This document shows, in pieces, positions 9,237 to 18,123 of a stretch of 64,000 bases of DNA (positions are counted from its first letter, which is position 1; every line of letters starts with the position of its first letter). Source of the stretch: Solirubrobacter ginsenosidimutans (GTDB taxonomy: Bacteria; Actinomycetota; Thermoleophilia; Solirubrobacterales; Solirubrobacteraceae); contig NZ_JAPDOD010000034.1 in NCBI RefSeq assembly GCF_027587205.1, forward strand, positions 1 to 64,000. The letters are read 5' to 3'. A program made the translations under genes and the position numbers. A model generated the notes under the pieces. It had not been told where the DNA came from, did no database searches, and saw nothing but the letters and a program-made list of their open reading frames with translations.

Positions 9237-12200
9237 TGCGAGGCGGGCGATGGCGGCGTCGCGGCCCAGGCCGCGACCCCGCTCGAAGGCCGCCTCGTGA
9301 CCGGCGATCGCCGCATAGAGCGGCGCCAGCTCCGGGTTGGACCGGTCTTCCGCCCCGCGCAGCGCGGCGCAGGCGCCGAGCTGCTCGGCGGCGTCCTCGA
9401 CGCGTCCGGACTTCAGGGAGAGTTCCACCGACGTGGAACCCACGATGGCGACGATCGGCATATCGGTCGTCGCCACCGCCAGTCCGATGGCCTCGTCGAT
9501 GACCCCGGCGGCGCCCTGGAGGTCGTCGTCGGCCAGCGCGAGCCGGGCGATCATCGCCTGGGTGAACGCGCGGGCGTGCTCCTGGTCGGGGCGCGCGCTG
9601 GGGAGCCCGCCGACCCGCTCGCGCAGACCGTCGACGATCTCGCGGGCGCGCTCGATGTTCCCGGCCAGCATCTCGATCCGCGCGAGGGTCGCGCGTACGA
9701 TCACGGCCTCCTCGCGACGCAGGTCGGCCTCGGCCACGACGTGCTCGACGTGCTCGCGGGCCGCGTCGAGGTTGCCGCGGCGGATGTTGATCTCGGCCAG
9801 CCGCAACCAGAGCAGCGACGCGGTGTCCTGGCTGGCGAGCGTGTCCAGCAGCTCCGTCGCTTCGTCCAGCACGGTCTCGGCGCCGTCAAGGTCGTCGGCG
9901 AGCATCAGGCAGCTCGACAAGGACGAGAGGGTCATCCCGAGCGCCCAGTTGTCGCCGATCTCACGGAACTGGGCCATCGCCTGCTCGAGGTCGGCGCGCA
10001 TGTGCTCCTGATCGCCGCCGTTCTCGGCCACGTGCGCGCGGACCAGCATCCCCGCCGCTCGCGTCCACGGATCCGGATGCTCCAGCGTCTCGGCCAGACG
10101 GGTCTCGGCGATGTCGTCCGCACCCGAGAACAGCGCCAGGATCACGCGGGCGAGCGCGAGCAGCGGACGCCCGTCACCCTCGCTCTCGACCCGCTCGGCC
10201 AGCGCTTTCAGCTGCTCGGCGTCCTCTTTCCCGCCGGTCGCGGCCGCGATCATCATCAGGATGCCCTCGCCGATCAGCAGGTCGATCGGGTCGGCCTCGC
10301 CGGGGATGTCCACCGCGAACCGCACCCAGGTCTGCGCCTCGTCCTGCGCGCCGGTGAGCATCCAGAACCACAGCATCGCGACCACCAGCTGCAGCGCGCG
10401 GCGGCGGTCGCCGGAATCGCCGAGCCAGCGCAGCGCGGCGATCAGGTCATCGTGCTCGATCTTGAGCTGCTGGAAGGCGTCGTACTGCTCGTGCGTGCGC
10501 AGCGTGGGTTCGGCGGCGATCGCCACCTGCGCGAAGTAGCGCGCGTGCCGCGTGCGGGTCTCGGCGACCTCGCCCGCCTCCTCGAGCTTCTCGATCCCGT
10601 ACTCGCGGATCGTCTCGAGCATCCGGTAGCGGTCGCCGACCACCTGCAGCAGGGACTTGTCGACCAGGGAGAGAAGACCGTCGAGCACGTCCGGGTCGTC
10701 CGTGACGGCCGCCGCGGACTCCTCGGTGGCGCCGGCGTTGAACACCGCAAGCTGGCGGGCGAGCGCGCGCTCGTGCTCCTCCAGCAGGCCCCAGCTCCAG
10801 TCGACCACGGCGCGCAAGGTGCGATGGCGGGGGAGGCCGGCGCGGCTGCCGCCGGTCAGCAGGCGGAAGCGGTCGTCGAGGCGGGCGGCGAGCTGCTCGA
10901 TCGGCATCGTGCGCAGGCGCGCCGCGGCCAGCTCGATCGCCAGCGGCAGCCCGTCGAGCCGGCGGCAGATCTCGGCCACCAGCTCCTCGTCGAGCTCGGT
11001 GCCGGGCGAGGCGGCCTGGGCGCGGTCCTTGAACAGGCGGATCGCGTCGTCGCCCAGCGGCGGGATCGGAATCAGGTTCTCGCCGGCGATCGCCAGCGGC
11101 TCGCGGCTGGTGGCGACGATCCGCAGCTCGGGGCAGTCGGCCAGCAAGCGGTCGGCGAGCTTGGCCGCGCCGCCGATCAGGTGCTCGCAGTTGTCGAGGA
11201 AGAGGATCGTCTGGCGTGATTCGAGGGTGTCGAGCAGGCGCTCGAGGCCGTCGCGCGCGGGCATGTCGCGGCGCTCGAGCACCGCGGCCTCTCTCAGGCC
11301 GAGCGCGGCCAGCGTGGCCGGGACGATCTCCACCTCGGCGGTCACCGGGGCCAGCTCGACCATCCACACGCCGTCGTGGACCTTGTCGACCCACGGCATC
11401 AGCGCCTCGTTCGCCAGCCGCGTCTTGCCCGCGCCGCCCGGGCCGACGAGGGTCACCAGCCGCGACTGAGTGAGCAGCCTGCCGATGTGCTCGACCTCCT
11501 CGTCGCGGCCGACGAAGCTCGTCACCTGGGCGCGCAGGTTGCTGCGCCGGCCCTTCGGCTTGGCCGGCGTGTCGCCCTTGAGGACCGCGAGGTGCGCGGC
11601 CTGCAGGTCGGGCGAGGGCGCGGCGCCGAGCTCGTCGGCGAGCCGCGTACGGACCCGTTCGTAGGCGGCGAGCGCGTCGGCCTGCCGGCCGGCCGCGTAG
11701 AGCGCCGCGATGTGGCGCGCCGCGAGCTTCTCGTGCAGCGGGTGGTCGGCCAGCGCCGCCTCGAGCTCGGCGACGACGGTCGCCCCGTGGCCGAGCGCGA
11801 GCTCGGCCTCGGCGCGGTTGACCAGCGCGGCCAGGCGCTGATCCTCCAGCTGCGCGGCGGCGGCGAGCAGTGGCTGGCTGGTGAGGTCGGCGAGCGCCGG
11901 CCCGCGCCAGAGGCCGAGCGCCTCGCGCAGGGTCGCCGCCGCGTGCTCCGGGTCGCCGTTGCGCAGCGCGCCGGCGCCGGTCGCGGCGAGCTCCTCGAAG
12001 CGATGCGCGTCGACGCCGTCGGCGGTCAGCCGGTACCCGCCGGGAGCGGGCGCGATCGCCTCGGCGTCGCCCAGCGCGCGCCGCGCTCGTGAGATGAGCG
12101 ACTGCAGCGCGTGCTGCTGATCGGAGGGCAGCTCGTCGTCCCAGACGGCGTCGACGAGGGCGCCGACCGTGACCGGTTTGCCGCCGGCGAGGGCGAGCCG

Positions 12201-12296
12201 CGCGACGAGCGCGCGGAGCCGCCCGCCCGAGAGCTCCACTGGGGCGCCGTCGCGCTCGATCTGCAGCGCACCGAGGATGCCGATGCGCACGCTCAC
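9147..12296 (-). CDS. BTAD/AfsR-family transcriptional regulator with NTPase and TPR domains (copy 1)
   Basis: Large SARP-like regulator of 1049 residues. Domains in order: an OmpR-type winged helix (1 to ~95, MSVRIGILGALQIERDG), the bacterial transcriptional activator domain (~96-245), an NB-ARC-like ATPase (Walker A GPGGAGKTRLA, sensor segment ILFLDNCEHL, conserved LPLAIELAAARLR) and C-terminal TPR-like helices from about residue 590. Such proteins sense nucleotides or metabolites and activate nearby operons. The GTG start overlaps the stop of the PHP gene (GTGA). The last ~30 residues lie antisense to the DrrB C-terminus. The convergent exporter is a plausible target. Confidence 0.9.
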   Translation of the reverse strand: MSVRIGILGALQIERDGAPVELSGGRLRALVARLALAGGKPVTVGALVDAVWDDELPSDQQHALQSLISRARRALGDAEAIAPAPGGYRLTADGVDAHRFEELAATGAGALRNGDPEHAAATLREALGLWRGPALADLTSQPLLAAAAQLEDQRLAALVNRAEAELALGHGATVVAELEAALADHPLHEKLAARHIAALYAAGRQADALAAYERVRTRLADELGAAPSPDLQAAHLAVLKGDTPAKPKGRRSNLRAQVTSFVGRDEEVEHIGRLLTQSRLVTLVGPGGAGKTRLANEALMPWVDKVHDGVWMVELAPVTAEVEIVPATLAALGLREAAVLERRDMPARDGLERLLDTLESRQTILFLDNCEHLIGGAAKLADRLLADCPELRIVATSREPLAIAGENLIPIPPLGDDAIRLFKDRAQAASPGTELDEELVAEICRRLDGLPLAIELAAARLRTMPIEQLAARLDDRFRLLTGGSRAGLPRHRTLRAVVDWSWGLLEEHERALARQLAVFNAGATEESAAAVTDDPDVLDGLLSLVDKSLLQVVGDRYRMLETIREYGIEKLEEAGEVAETRTRHARYFAQVAIAAEPTLRTHEQYDAFQQLKIEHDDLIAALRWLGDSGDRRRALQLVVAMLWFWMLTGAQDEAQTWVRFAVDIPGEADPIDLLIGEGILMMIAAATGGKEDAEQLKALAERVESEGDGRPLLALARVILALFSGADDIAETRLAETLEHPDPWTRAAGMLVRAHVAENGGDQEHMRADLEQAMAQFREIGDNWALGMTLSSLSSCLMLADDLDGAETVLDEATELLDTLASQDTASLLWLRLAEINIRRGNLDAAREHVEHVVAEADLRREEAVIVRATLARIEMLAGNIERAREIVDGLRERVGGLPSARPDQEHARAFTQAMIARLALADDDLQGAAGVIDEAIGLAVATTDMPIVAIVGSTSVELSLKSGRVEDAAEQLGACAALRGAEDRSNPELAPLYAAIAGHEAAFERGRGLGRDAAIARLASCAPAVGAERERDEDRQQGAHPADRPEDV

Positions 12297-13141
12297 CGCG
12301 CGAGCGGCCCCAGGTTCGGTTCCAGGCCGTACAGAGAGAACCCGCGGAAGCGGTTGAAGAGCTCGTGGCCGGGGCCGTGGAAGTCAGAGGAGCCGGTGGT
12401 GATCAAGCCGCTGTCGTACAGCGTACGCGCCTGCTCCGCAGTGTGGGTGGGATAGAAGGCCTCGACGCCGTCGATCCCGTCGCCCGCGAACTCGCGCAGC
12501 ATCGGCACCGGGTCGGTCACGTCCCAGTACGGGTGCGCCCAGACGGCGAACCCGCCCGCCGCGTGGATGACGTCGATCGCCTGCTTGACGGTCGGCCGTG
12601 ACCGCCGGACGTACCCGGGAGCGCCCGGGACGAGGTAGGCGGGAAAGAGGGCGTTCTTGCCATCGATCCCCTCTTCGCGCAACCGGTTCGCGTTCGCCGG
12701 ATTGGTGAGGATCGCGTCCGCGAGGTGCGGCCGCCCCGGCGCCTCGTGGTGCTTGAACCCGCCGTCGTCGAGCACGAAGCCGAGCTCGCGCAGCCGGTCG
12801 GCCATGGCGAAGATGCGGCGCACCCGGTCCGCCCGGAAGTCGTGCAGCGCGTCGAGCAGCGCGCTGTCGGTGTGGTCGAGGTCGTAGCCGAGGATGTGGA
12901 GGTCCTCGTAGGCGTCATACACGGCTGACAACTCGGCGGCCGGGGTCAGTTGGATGTTGTTAGCACGGGCCGCGGCGAGGGCCTCCGGCACGCCGTCCAC
13001 CGTGTCGTGGTCGGTCAGCGCAAGCAGCGTCACACCGGCGTTCGCGGCGCGTTCGACGACGCCGGCGGGCGCGAGCGCGCCGTCGGAATGCGTCGAATGC
13101 GACTGCAGGTCGAACGTGGGCGCGGTTTGTCCGGTGGGCAT
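12293..13141 (-). CDS. PHP-domain metal-dependent phosphoesterase (RNase AM/TrpH-like)
   Basis: A 282-residue PHP phosphoesterase of the YciV/TrpH group, whose members remove nucleotides from 5' RNA ends or hydrolyse 3',5'-nucleotide bisphosphates. Metal-binding motifs are visible in order: LQSHSTHSDG near the start, TDHDTVDG, the AELSAV segment, FAVWAHPYW and TGSSDFHGPG near residue 260. The ATG at 13141 begins immediately before the first conserved strand; in-frame ATGs at 13159 and 13168 would add 6-9 residues and cannot be excluded. The stop overlaps the regulator start by four bases, so the two are co-translated. Confidence 0.88.
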   Translation of the reverse strand: MPTGQTAPTFDLQSHSTHSDGALAPAGVVERAANAGVTLLALTDHDTVDGVPEALAAARANNIQLTPAAELSAVYDAYEDLHILGYDLDHTDSALLDALHDFRADRVRRIFAMADRLRELGFVLDDGGFKHHEAPGRPHLADAILTNPANANRLREEGIDGKNALFPAYLVPGAPGYVRRSRPTVKQAIDVIHAAGGFAVWAHPYWDVTDPVPMLREFAGDGIDGVEAFYPTHTAEQARTLYDSGLITTGSSDFHGPGHELFNRFRGFSLYGLEPNLGPLAR

Positions 13142-13192
13142 TGGCGGGAAGCCTTCCATCAACCCCATCCAAGCAGCGATAGGAGGTATCCG

Positions 13193-13717
13193 ATGACCAC
13201 CGGCGCCATTATCGCCATCGTCGTCGTGGCCCTGATCGTGATCGCGCTTCTTGCGTTCATGTTGCCCCGCATGCGGGCCAAGGCCCAGGTCCAGAAGCGC
13301 GAACGTGAGCTTCAAACCCGCCGTGATCGTGCGGCTGAGGAACAGCGTGCGGAAGCCACAGCACGCGAGCGACAAGCCAGCGAGGCCGAGCAGAGGGCCC
13401 GGATCGCTCAGAAGGAAGCCGAGGCCGAGCGCGCCCAGGCGTCTCTGCACGAGGAGCGCGCCGGGCTGCATGAGCGCGGCATGGCCGATCACGAGCTGAT
13501 CGACGACTCCGAGCGCGAGCGCTTCGAAGGTACGTCCGCGATGAATGGTCGCCACGACCGTGACGGCGACGGCGACGGCGTCGACGACCGCGACGAGCCG
13601 ACCGCGGGCACGATCGACGACGAGCGCCCCGCGAGCGATCGCCCGGCCCGCTTCGAGCGCGACGAGGTCGAGGTCCAGGAAGAACGCCGGCGCGACACGC
13701 CGACGACGCGGTACTAG
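13193..13717 (+). CDS. Single-pass membrane protein with charged coiled coil
   Basis: A 174-residue protein of no named family. An AGGAGG ribosome-binding site at 13181-13186 fixes the ATG at 13193. One N-terminal transmembrane helix (AIIAIVVVALIVIALLAF) is followed by a long Arg/Glu/Ala-rich coiled coil (~30-95), then an acidic tail with a DRDGDGDGVDDRD stretch that resembles a calcium-binding Asp-rich loop. It is probably membrane-anchored with a cytoplasmic coil. The 3' end overlaps the convergent GGDEF/EAL gene by four bases. Confidence 0.8.
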   Translation: MTTGAIIAIVVVALIVIALLAFMLPRMRAKAQVQKRERELQTRRDRAAEEQRAEATARERQASEAEQRARIAQKEAEAERAQASLHEERAGLHERGMADHELIDDSERERFEGTSAMNGRHDRDGDGDGVDDRDEPTAGTIDDERPASDRPARFERDEVEVQEERRRDTPTTRY

Positions 13718-15795
13718 ACCGGCAGGTGCGAGGGCGCTGTTGACTCCAGCAGCGCCCGCGCCTCCTCGGGGGTGAGCGTCGGGGCGATGTGGAAGCCCTG
13801 CGCGAACTCGCAGCCGAGCACCTTCAGGTAGTCGAGCTGCTCGCGCTTCTCCACCCCGCCCGCGATCACCTCGAGCCCGAGGTTGTGCGCCAGCCCGACC
13901 ACGGCGCGCACGATCTCGAACGCGCCCGCGTCGTGGCCGATCCCGGCCACCAGCGCGGGTGAGATCTTGATCGCGTCGCCCGGGAAGCGGTGCAGTAGCC
14001 GCAGCGGCGACGCGCCCGTCCCGAAGTGGTCGATGTGGGTGCGCACGCCGAGCTCCTCCAGCGCGCGATCGAGCACGTGGCGGGTGGCGTCCTCCGCGCG
14101 CCCGCCCGAGAGGTCGTGCTCGGAGACCTCCAGCCGCAGCGCCCGCGGGTCCAGCCCCGTCTCCTCCAGCGTCTCGCGCAGGTGCGCGATGAAATCGGGC
14201 TCCGCCAGCGAGCGTCCGCTGACGTTGACGCCCAAGGTGAGGCCCGCTCCACGCGGCAGCTCGCGCCAGCCCGCGAGCTGCGCACACGCGGCCCTCATCA
14301 CCTGGCGACCGAGCGGGACGGCCAGCCCCGTCTCCTCGGCCATGTCCAGGACCTCCGCCGGCTCGCCATGCGGCCAGCGCCCGAGCGCCTCGAAGCCGAC
14401 GATGCGGCCCGTCGCGGCCTGCACGATCGGCTGGTAGCCGACCTCCAGCGAGCCGCTCTCGATCGCGCTGCGAAGTTCGTGTTCGAGATTGAGCCGGCGC
14501 ATGACCTGCTCGTGCATCTCGGCGTCGAAGACCGCATGCCGGCCCTTGCCGTCGGCCTTGGCGCGGTACATCGCGACGTCGGCATCGCGCATCACCTGCT
14601 GCGGGTGCGAGCGGGCGGTCGCCAGCGCGATGCCGATGCTCGCACCGATGAACAGCTCGCGCCCGTCGAGCAGGAACGGCGCCTGCAGCGAGTGCAGGAC
14701 GCGCTCCGCGATGATCGTCGCCTCGCGCACCTCGCACACGTCGTCGAGCAGCAGCGTGAACTCGTCGCCGGAGAGCCGCGCGACGGTGTCGTTGGGCCGC
14801 AGCGCCGCCTCGAGCCGGCTCGCCACCGCCTTGAGCAGTTGATCGCCGGTGGCGTGGCCCATCGAGTCGTTGATGACCTTGAAGCGGTCCAGGTCGAGGA
14901 ACAGCACGGCGGCGCAGCACTCGGGGTGATAGCGCAACGCGCGCCGGATCGACTGATCCAGACGGTCGACGAACAGGACGCGGTTGGGCAGGCCGGTGAG
15001 CGCGTCGTGGAGCGCGTCGTGCTGCAGCCGGCGCTCGGCCTCGCAGCGATCCGTCACGTCGGTGAGCGCGCCGACGATCCGCGTCGCCTTCAGCGTCTGC
15101 GGATCGCGCACCGCGGTCGCGCGCGCCAGCATCCAGCGGTAGGAGCCGTCGCGATGCTGCACCCGGTGCTCGAACGCGAAGTTCTCGTGCGAGGGCTGGG
15201 CGACATACGCGTCCAGCGCCTGGGTGAGCGACGCGCGCGCGTCGGCGTGGACGCGGCCGAGCCACTCGCCGCGGGCCGTTCCCACCTCGTACTCCCGGTA
15301 GCCCAGCATCTGCTTCCAGCGCGGTGAGTAGAACACGGTGCCGGCGGTGACGTCCCAGTCCCAGACGCCGTCGTTGGCGCCCTTGAGCGCCAGCAGGTTG
15401 CGCTCCTCGGACGCGACCAGCCGCTGCACGGTCTTCTGGTGGATGATCGCGTAGCGGATCGCGTGCTCGAGGCGGTCGGCGGACAAGCCGGGCACGAGCA
15501 GGAAGTCGGCGATGCCGGCGTTCGCGGCCTCCACGTCCGCCGCGCGATCGGCCTGGTGGCTGAGCACGATCACCGGGATGTGCGGGGCGGCCTGCACCAG
15601 CAGCTGCGCGAGCCGGAGCCCGTCCGTTCCCGGCGGGTCGATCTCGCGGTCGACCAGGACGACGTCGTAGGCGCGCTCGCGGATGGCGTTGAGCGCGCGC
15701 TCGGGCGTCGAGACGTGCTCGACCTGCTCGGCGCGCAGGAGCGCACGCACGGGTGCGTGGCGCGCGTCGTCGGCCGAGACCGCGAGCACGAGCAC
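13714..15795 (-). CDS. REC-PAS-GGDEF-EAL cyclic-di-GMP signalling protein with degenerate EAL
   Basis: A 693-residue protein: receiver-like domain (1-115, VLVDREID), PAS (~125-250), GGDEF (~260-420) and EAL (~430-690). The GGDEF signature is S342-G-D-E-F, a variant that can still be active. The EAL motif itself (FEALGRW), the Asn in GVNVSGRSL and the Glu in LEVSEH are kept. Three other catalytic positions are changed: DDFGTG is DHFGTG (His590), KID is KIS (Ser612), and the EGVE general-base Glu is Gly (646). The phosphodiesterase is therefore probably dead and the protein may be a cyclase or c-di-GMP receptor. It starts at GTG, two bases after the stop of the receiver gene, which points to a two-gene signalling operon. 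Confidence 0.92.
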   Translation of the reverse strand: MLVLAVSADDARHAPVRALLRAEQVEHVSTPERALNAIRERAYDVVLVDREIDPPGTDGLRLAQLLVQAAPHIPVIVLSHQADRAADVEAANAGIADFLLVPGLSADRLEHAIRYAIIHQKTVQRLVASEERNLLALKGANDGVWDWDVTAGTVFYSPRWKQMLGYREYEVGTARGEWLGRVHADARASLTQALDAYVAQPSHENFAFEHRVQHRDGSYRWMLARATAVRDPQTLKATRIVGALTDVTDRCEAERRLQHDALHDALTGLPNRVLFVDRLDQSIRRALRYHPECCAAVLFLDLDRFKVINDSMGHATGDQLLKAVASRLEAALRPNDTVARLSGDEFTLLLDDVCEVREATIIAERVLHSLQAPFLLDGRELFIGASIGIALATARSHPQQVMRDADVAMYRAKADGKGRHAVFDAEMHEQVMRRLNLEHELRSAIESGSLEVGYQPIVQAATGRIVGFEALGRWPHGEPAEVLDMAEETGLAVPLGRQVMRAACAQLAGWRELPRGAGLTLGVNVSGRSLAEPDFIAHLRETLEETGLDPRALRLEVSEHDLSGGRAEDATRHVLDRALEELGVRTHIDHFGTGASPLRLLHRFPGDAIKISPALVAGIGHDAGAFEIVRAVVGLAHNLGLEVIAGGVEKREQLDYLKVLGCEFAQGFHIAPTLTPEEARALLESTAPSHLPV

Positions 15796-15797
15796 CG

Positions 15798-16277
15798 CTA
15801 CGCGGCCTCTTGCCCGGGCGGCAGCTCTGCGGTCTCGAGCCAGTACGCGGTGAAGACCTTCATCAGCCGCACGAGCGCGAGGAACGTGACCGGCTTGACG
15901 ATGTAGGTGTTCGCGCCGGCCTCGTAGGCGGCCTCGACCGCTTCGGGGTCGTCGTCGGCCCCGAGCGCGACCACGGGGACGCGCTTCGTGCTCGGATTCT
16001 GCTTGAGCGCGCGGATCAGTTCGTGCCCGGCGGGCGTGCCGGGCAGATTCGCGTCGATGACGATCAGCGACGGCGTGGGCGCCAGGGCGCCCTCCGTCGC
16101 ATTCGCCCGCTTGAGGTACGCGAGCAGCTCGGTTCCATCCGCGACCGTCCGCAGGTCGGTCGCGGTCCGGCCTTCGAGAAGTGCGTCACGCGCCATCGAC
16201 CGGTAGTCCTCGTTCGCATCCGCGAACAGCACCGTCGGCAACATCGGCACCCGCGACCGCTGGAAGCGATCGCTCAT
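15798..16277 (-). CDS. Stand-alone response regulator receiver
   Basis: A 159-residue CheY/Rcp1-type receiver without an output domain. The phosphoacceptor Asp lies in IVIDANLPG, the acidic pocket in LFADANEDY, and the conserved Lys in TYIVKPV. I chose the ATG giving MSDRFQRSRVPMLPTVLF; longer reading adds Pro/Arg-rich residues without domain content. The gene is two bases upstream of the REC-PAS-GGDEF-EAL gene and likely passes or tunes the signal for it. No histidine kinase is adjacent. Confidence 0.88.
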   Translation of the reverse strand: MSDRFQRSRVPMLPTVLFADANEDYRSMARDALLEGRTATDLRTVADGTELLAYLKRANATEGALAPTPSLIVIDANLPGTPAGHELIRALKQNPSTKRVPVVALGADDDPEAVEAAYEAGANTYIVKPVTFLALVRLMKVFTAYWLETAELPPGQEAA

Positions 16278-16483
16278 GCGCGCCCCCTGCAGTCCCGGGG
16301 GCGGAGGACCATCCTTGGCCACCGCATCAAAACAACTCCTCGACGTACTTCTGGCCGTGGGACTCCAAGCCCCTCGGCAGGTTGTGAAAGTCGACGATAG
16401 GCGCCGCGGTTGGGCGCAACAATGTGGGGGCCCGAACTTCGGCGGATGTACGAGTTTTCGAGTCTGTGCTTGCGGTGAGGGCG

Positions 16484-17275
16484 CTACTGCACCGTTGGGG
16501 GGTTGCCGCACTTCGCCGGGTCGAGCTCAGGAGGCGCACAGGTGGTTCTGGGCCGCCATTTCGCGGCGATCTGGGCGTCGAAGGCGGCGATCGCTTGTTC
16601 CTGCGCGTCGCTGGCGAGCACCTCCCATGCCGACGCGTTCTGCTGCTCGATCGGGAGCGGCTGCGGTGGCCCGATGAAGCGGACGCGGAACACGTCCGTG
16701 CCATAGCGGAGGTACTTGCCCGTGGGTGCCTTGAAGATCGCGCGGTCGAGCCCGCGCGGATCGATCTCTCCGGGTCTGACGGCGATCTTCCCGCCTTCAG
16801 CGTTGGTGTACCTGCGGGTCGCCGCCGCGAACGTCAGCCCGCGCTTGAGTGCCCGCAGCGCGGCCTCGGCCGTGTGGCGGTCGCGGGTGCGCAGGAGCGA
16901 GAGGTACCGCCGCTCCGGCTCGAACTTGGGGTGCGACTGCACGTACGCGTCGATCTGCGGCTGCGTGACGCTCTGCGCCGCCGCCTGGCCGACGGGCGCG
17001 TGCAGAGCGGCGTTGATCAGATTGATCCGGGCCTCGTAGATCCGGTCCTGCCTGGTCAGGCCATCGTGCGGATCGCGCGTCGCGTCCTTGGCGTCCGCGT
17101 CGCTCACGACGACCCCGCGCTCCTGGGCCTCGCCCTCCGCCCACGCGGCCGAGATCAGGAAACTGACGCCGCCGGCGGGCCCCCAGCGGGCCGCCTCATC
17201 GTCGCCGATCGCCTTGCTGAACCCGGGCCCGGCGACGGTCACCGCCACTGCGAACTTCGCAAGTCGACGCAACAC
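16484..17275 (-). CDS. SurA/PrsA-like parvulin foldase (PpiC-type), probable
   Basis: A 263-residue protein starting at GTG with a basic, hydrophobic N-terminus (MLRRLAKFAVAVTVAGPGF) that could be a signal or anchor. The middle resembles SurA N-terminal helices (TQPQIDAYVQSHPKFEPERR). The later part resembles a PPIC rotamase (LRTRDRHTAEAALRALKRGLTF, AVRPGEIDPRGLDRAIF, PTGKYLRYGTDVFRVRF). It probably helps fold exported proteins. The rotamase core is short and loosely conserved, so activity is uncertain. Its start is ~40 bases from the divergent tRNA gene. Confidence 0.7.
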   Translation of the reverse strand: MLRRLAKFAVAVTVAGPGFSKAIGDDEAARWGPAGGVSFLISAAWAEGEAQERGVVVSDADAKDATRDPHDGLTRQDRIYEARINLINAALHAPVGQAAAQSVTQPQIDAYVQSHPKFEPERRYLSLLRTRDRHTAEAALRALKRGLTFAAATRRYTNAEGGKIAVRPGEIDPRGLDRAIFKAPTGKYLRYGTDVFRVRFIGPPQPLPIEQQNASAWEVLASDAQEQAIAAFDAQIAAKWRPRTTCAPPELDPAKCGNPPTVQ

Positions 17276-17316
17276 GACCCCAAAGGTACCCCGGCCTTCG
17301 CTACCCTGCCCGCTGC

Positions 17317-17389
17317 GCCGACGTAGCTCAGCTGGTAGAGCACTTCACTCGTAATGAAGGGGTCAGCGGTTCGAGTCCGCTCGTCGGCT
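17317..17389 (+). tRNA. tRNA-Thr (anticodon CGU)
   Basis: A full cloverleaf can be drawn: acceptor stem GCCGACG (17317-17323) with CGTCGGC (17382-17388) and discriminator T; D arm GCTCAGCTGGTAGAGC; anticodon stem CTTCA/TGAAG around loop CTCGTAA with anticodon CGT at 17350-17352; T arm with GGTTCGAGTCC. CCA is not encoded. The anticodon reads ACG threonine codons. Confidence 0.97.
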
Positions 17390-17394
17390 CCTCT

Positions 17395-17424
17395 CGAAAG
17401 CCCCCGCACTAGCGGGGGTTTTCG
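17395..17424. terminator. Intrinsic terminator after tRNA-Thr
   Basis: Stem CCCCCGC (17401-17407) pairs with GCGGGGG (17412-17418) across a 4-base loop, extended by CGAAAG with TTTTCG to about 13 bp. A TTTT tract follows on the plus strand and the A-rich left side gives a T tract on the minus strand. It should stop transcription from the tRNA gene and may act in both directions. Confidence 0.9.
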
Positions 17425-17838
17425 TGCAACTGGGGGCGCGTTGGTGAAGGGTTCGCGTCCGATTCTGGGGGCGTTCTGGGGGCACACGCCTCCCAGATAG
17501 CCGGTCTCCGGCTAGCTCGTCGAGCCGCTCGACAGCCGGCCGAGGCGCTGCGAAGCACGAGCGCAGTGCGCGGCCCGCTACTCGAGCACGTCGTCCGCGC
17601 GTTGGTCGAAGAAGGCGCGCTCGACCGGGTGCTTACGGCGGCCCAGAAGAGTGGCGCGCGCCCGCGAACCGCCGAACCGCCGGTCGGGGATGACGGGCCT
17701 GGGCGCCCAAACTCGGGCTCCTCGAGCACCGTGTGAGCAGCCTCTATAGGTCGAGAACCCGCCTGGCAGCGCAGGTCACTGCCCGATTTCGGGCAAACTT
17801 CTCGCGTTTCGCACCGTGGTTTCGTACATTGCTGCGCG
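17425..17838. other. Gap downstream of tRNA-Thr, no confident gene
   Basis: About 400 bases without a supported gene. A plus-strand frame from GTG 17566 to TGA 17736 would give 56 residues with a plausible helical start (MRGPLLEHVVRALVEEGALDRV) and open sequence upstream, but has no recognisable homology. The spot just 3' of a tRNA is a classic integration site, so this may be debris of an excised element, but no integrase or repeated tRNA end is visible. Confidence 0.4.
17780..17795. promoter_or_regulatory. Inverted repeat TGCCCGA-tt-TCGGGCA, possible operator
   Basis: Two perfect 7-bp arms (17780-17786 and 17789-17795) separated by two bases lie 43 bases before the ATG of the small gene at 17839. 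A TACATT at 17827-17832, eight bases before that ATG... placed like a -10 box, follows the repeat, so the repeat would sit near a -45 to -60 position. It may be an operator. Evidence is only symmetry and position. Confidence 0.35.
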
Positions 17839-18105
17839 ATGGCTTCGGATCTCGAGGATCTCGTGGGGCACCTGCACCGGACCGCCGGGCTGGATCCGGG
17901 AACGGCTCGGCGCGTGGTCGAGGAGGTTCTCGCCTGGCATCGAGAGGACCTGGAGACGTTCGTTCGCCGCCGCCATCGGGAGCTGCAGGGCGAGGGCGTC
18001 GCCAACCCCGAGGCGTTCGAGCGCCTGGCGGGTGAGCTGCGCCGGCGGCGGGTACTGCCGCCCGAGCTGAGCGTCCGGCAGATCCGCAGAGTCATCTACG
18101 GCTGA
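17839..18105 (+). CDS. Small helical protein of unknown function
   Basis: An 88-residue protein, all predicted helix, highly charged (MASDLEDLVGHLHRTAGLDP at the start, HREDLETFVRRRHRELQGEG in the middle, ending IRRVIYG). No family recognised. The layout of two helical segments joined by a GVANPEAFERL linker could be a small nucleic-acid or protein binder. It is 18 bases upstream of glmS on the same strand, so the two are probably co-transcribed. Confidence 0.7.
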   Translation: MASDLEDLVGHLHRTAGLDPGTARRVVEEVLAWHREDLETFVRRRHRELQGEGVANPEAFERLAGELRRRRVLPPELSVRQIRRVIYG

Positions 18106-18123
18106 GAACACGAAGGAGCGTGT

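Noticed and set aside
12293..15265. A 990-codon minus-strand frame
   Set aside because: Only its last part is the PHP protein; the rest is an Arg-rich shadow of the REC-PAS-GGDEF-EAL gene in another frame and of the gene at 13193.
17239..17487. A minus-strand frame with ADERTRTADPFITSEVLYQL
   Set aside because: This is the well-known false translation across the complement of a tRNA gene; the tRNA-Thr explains it.
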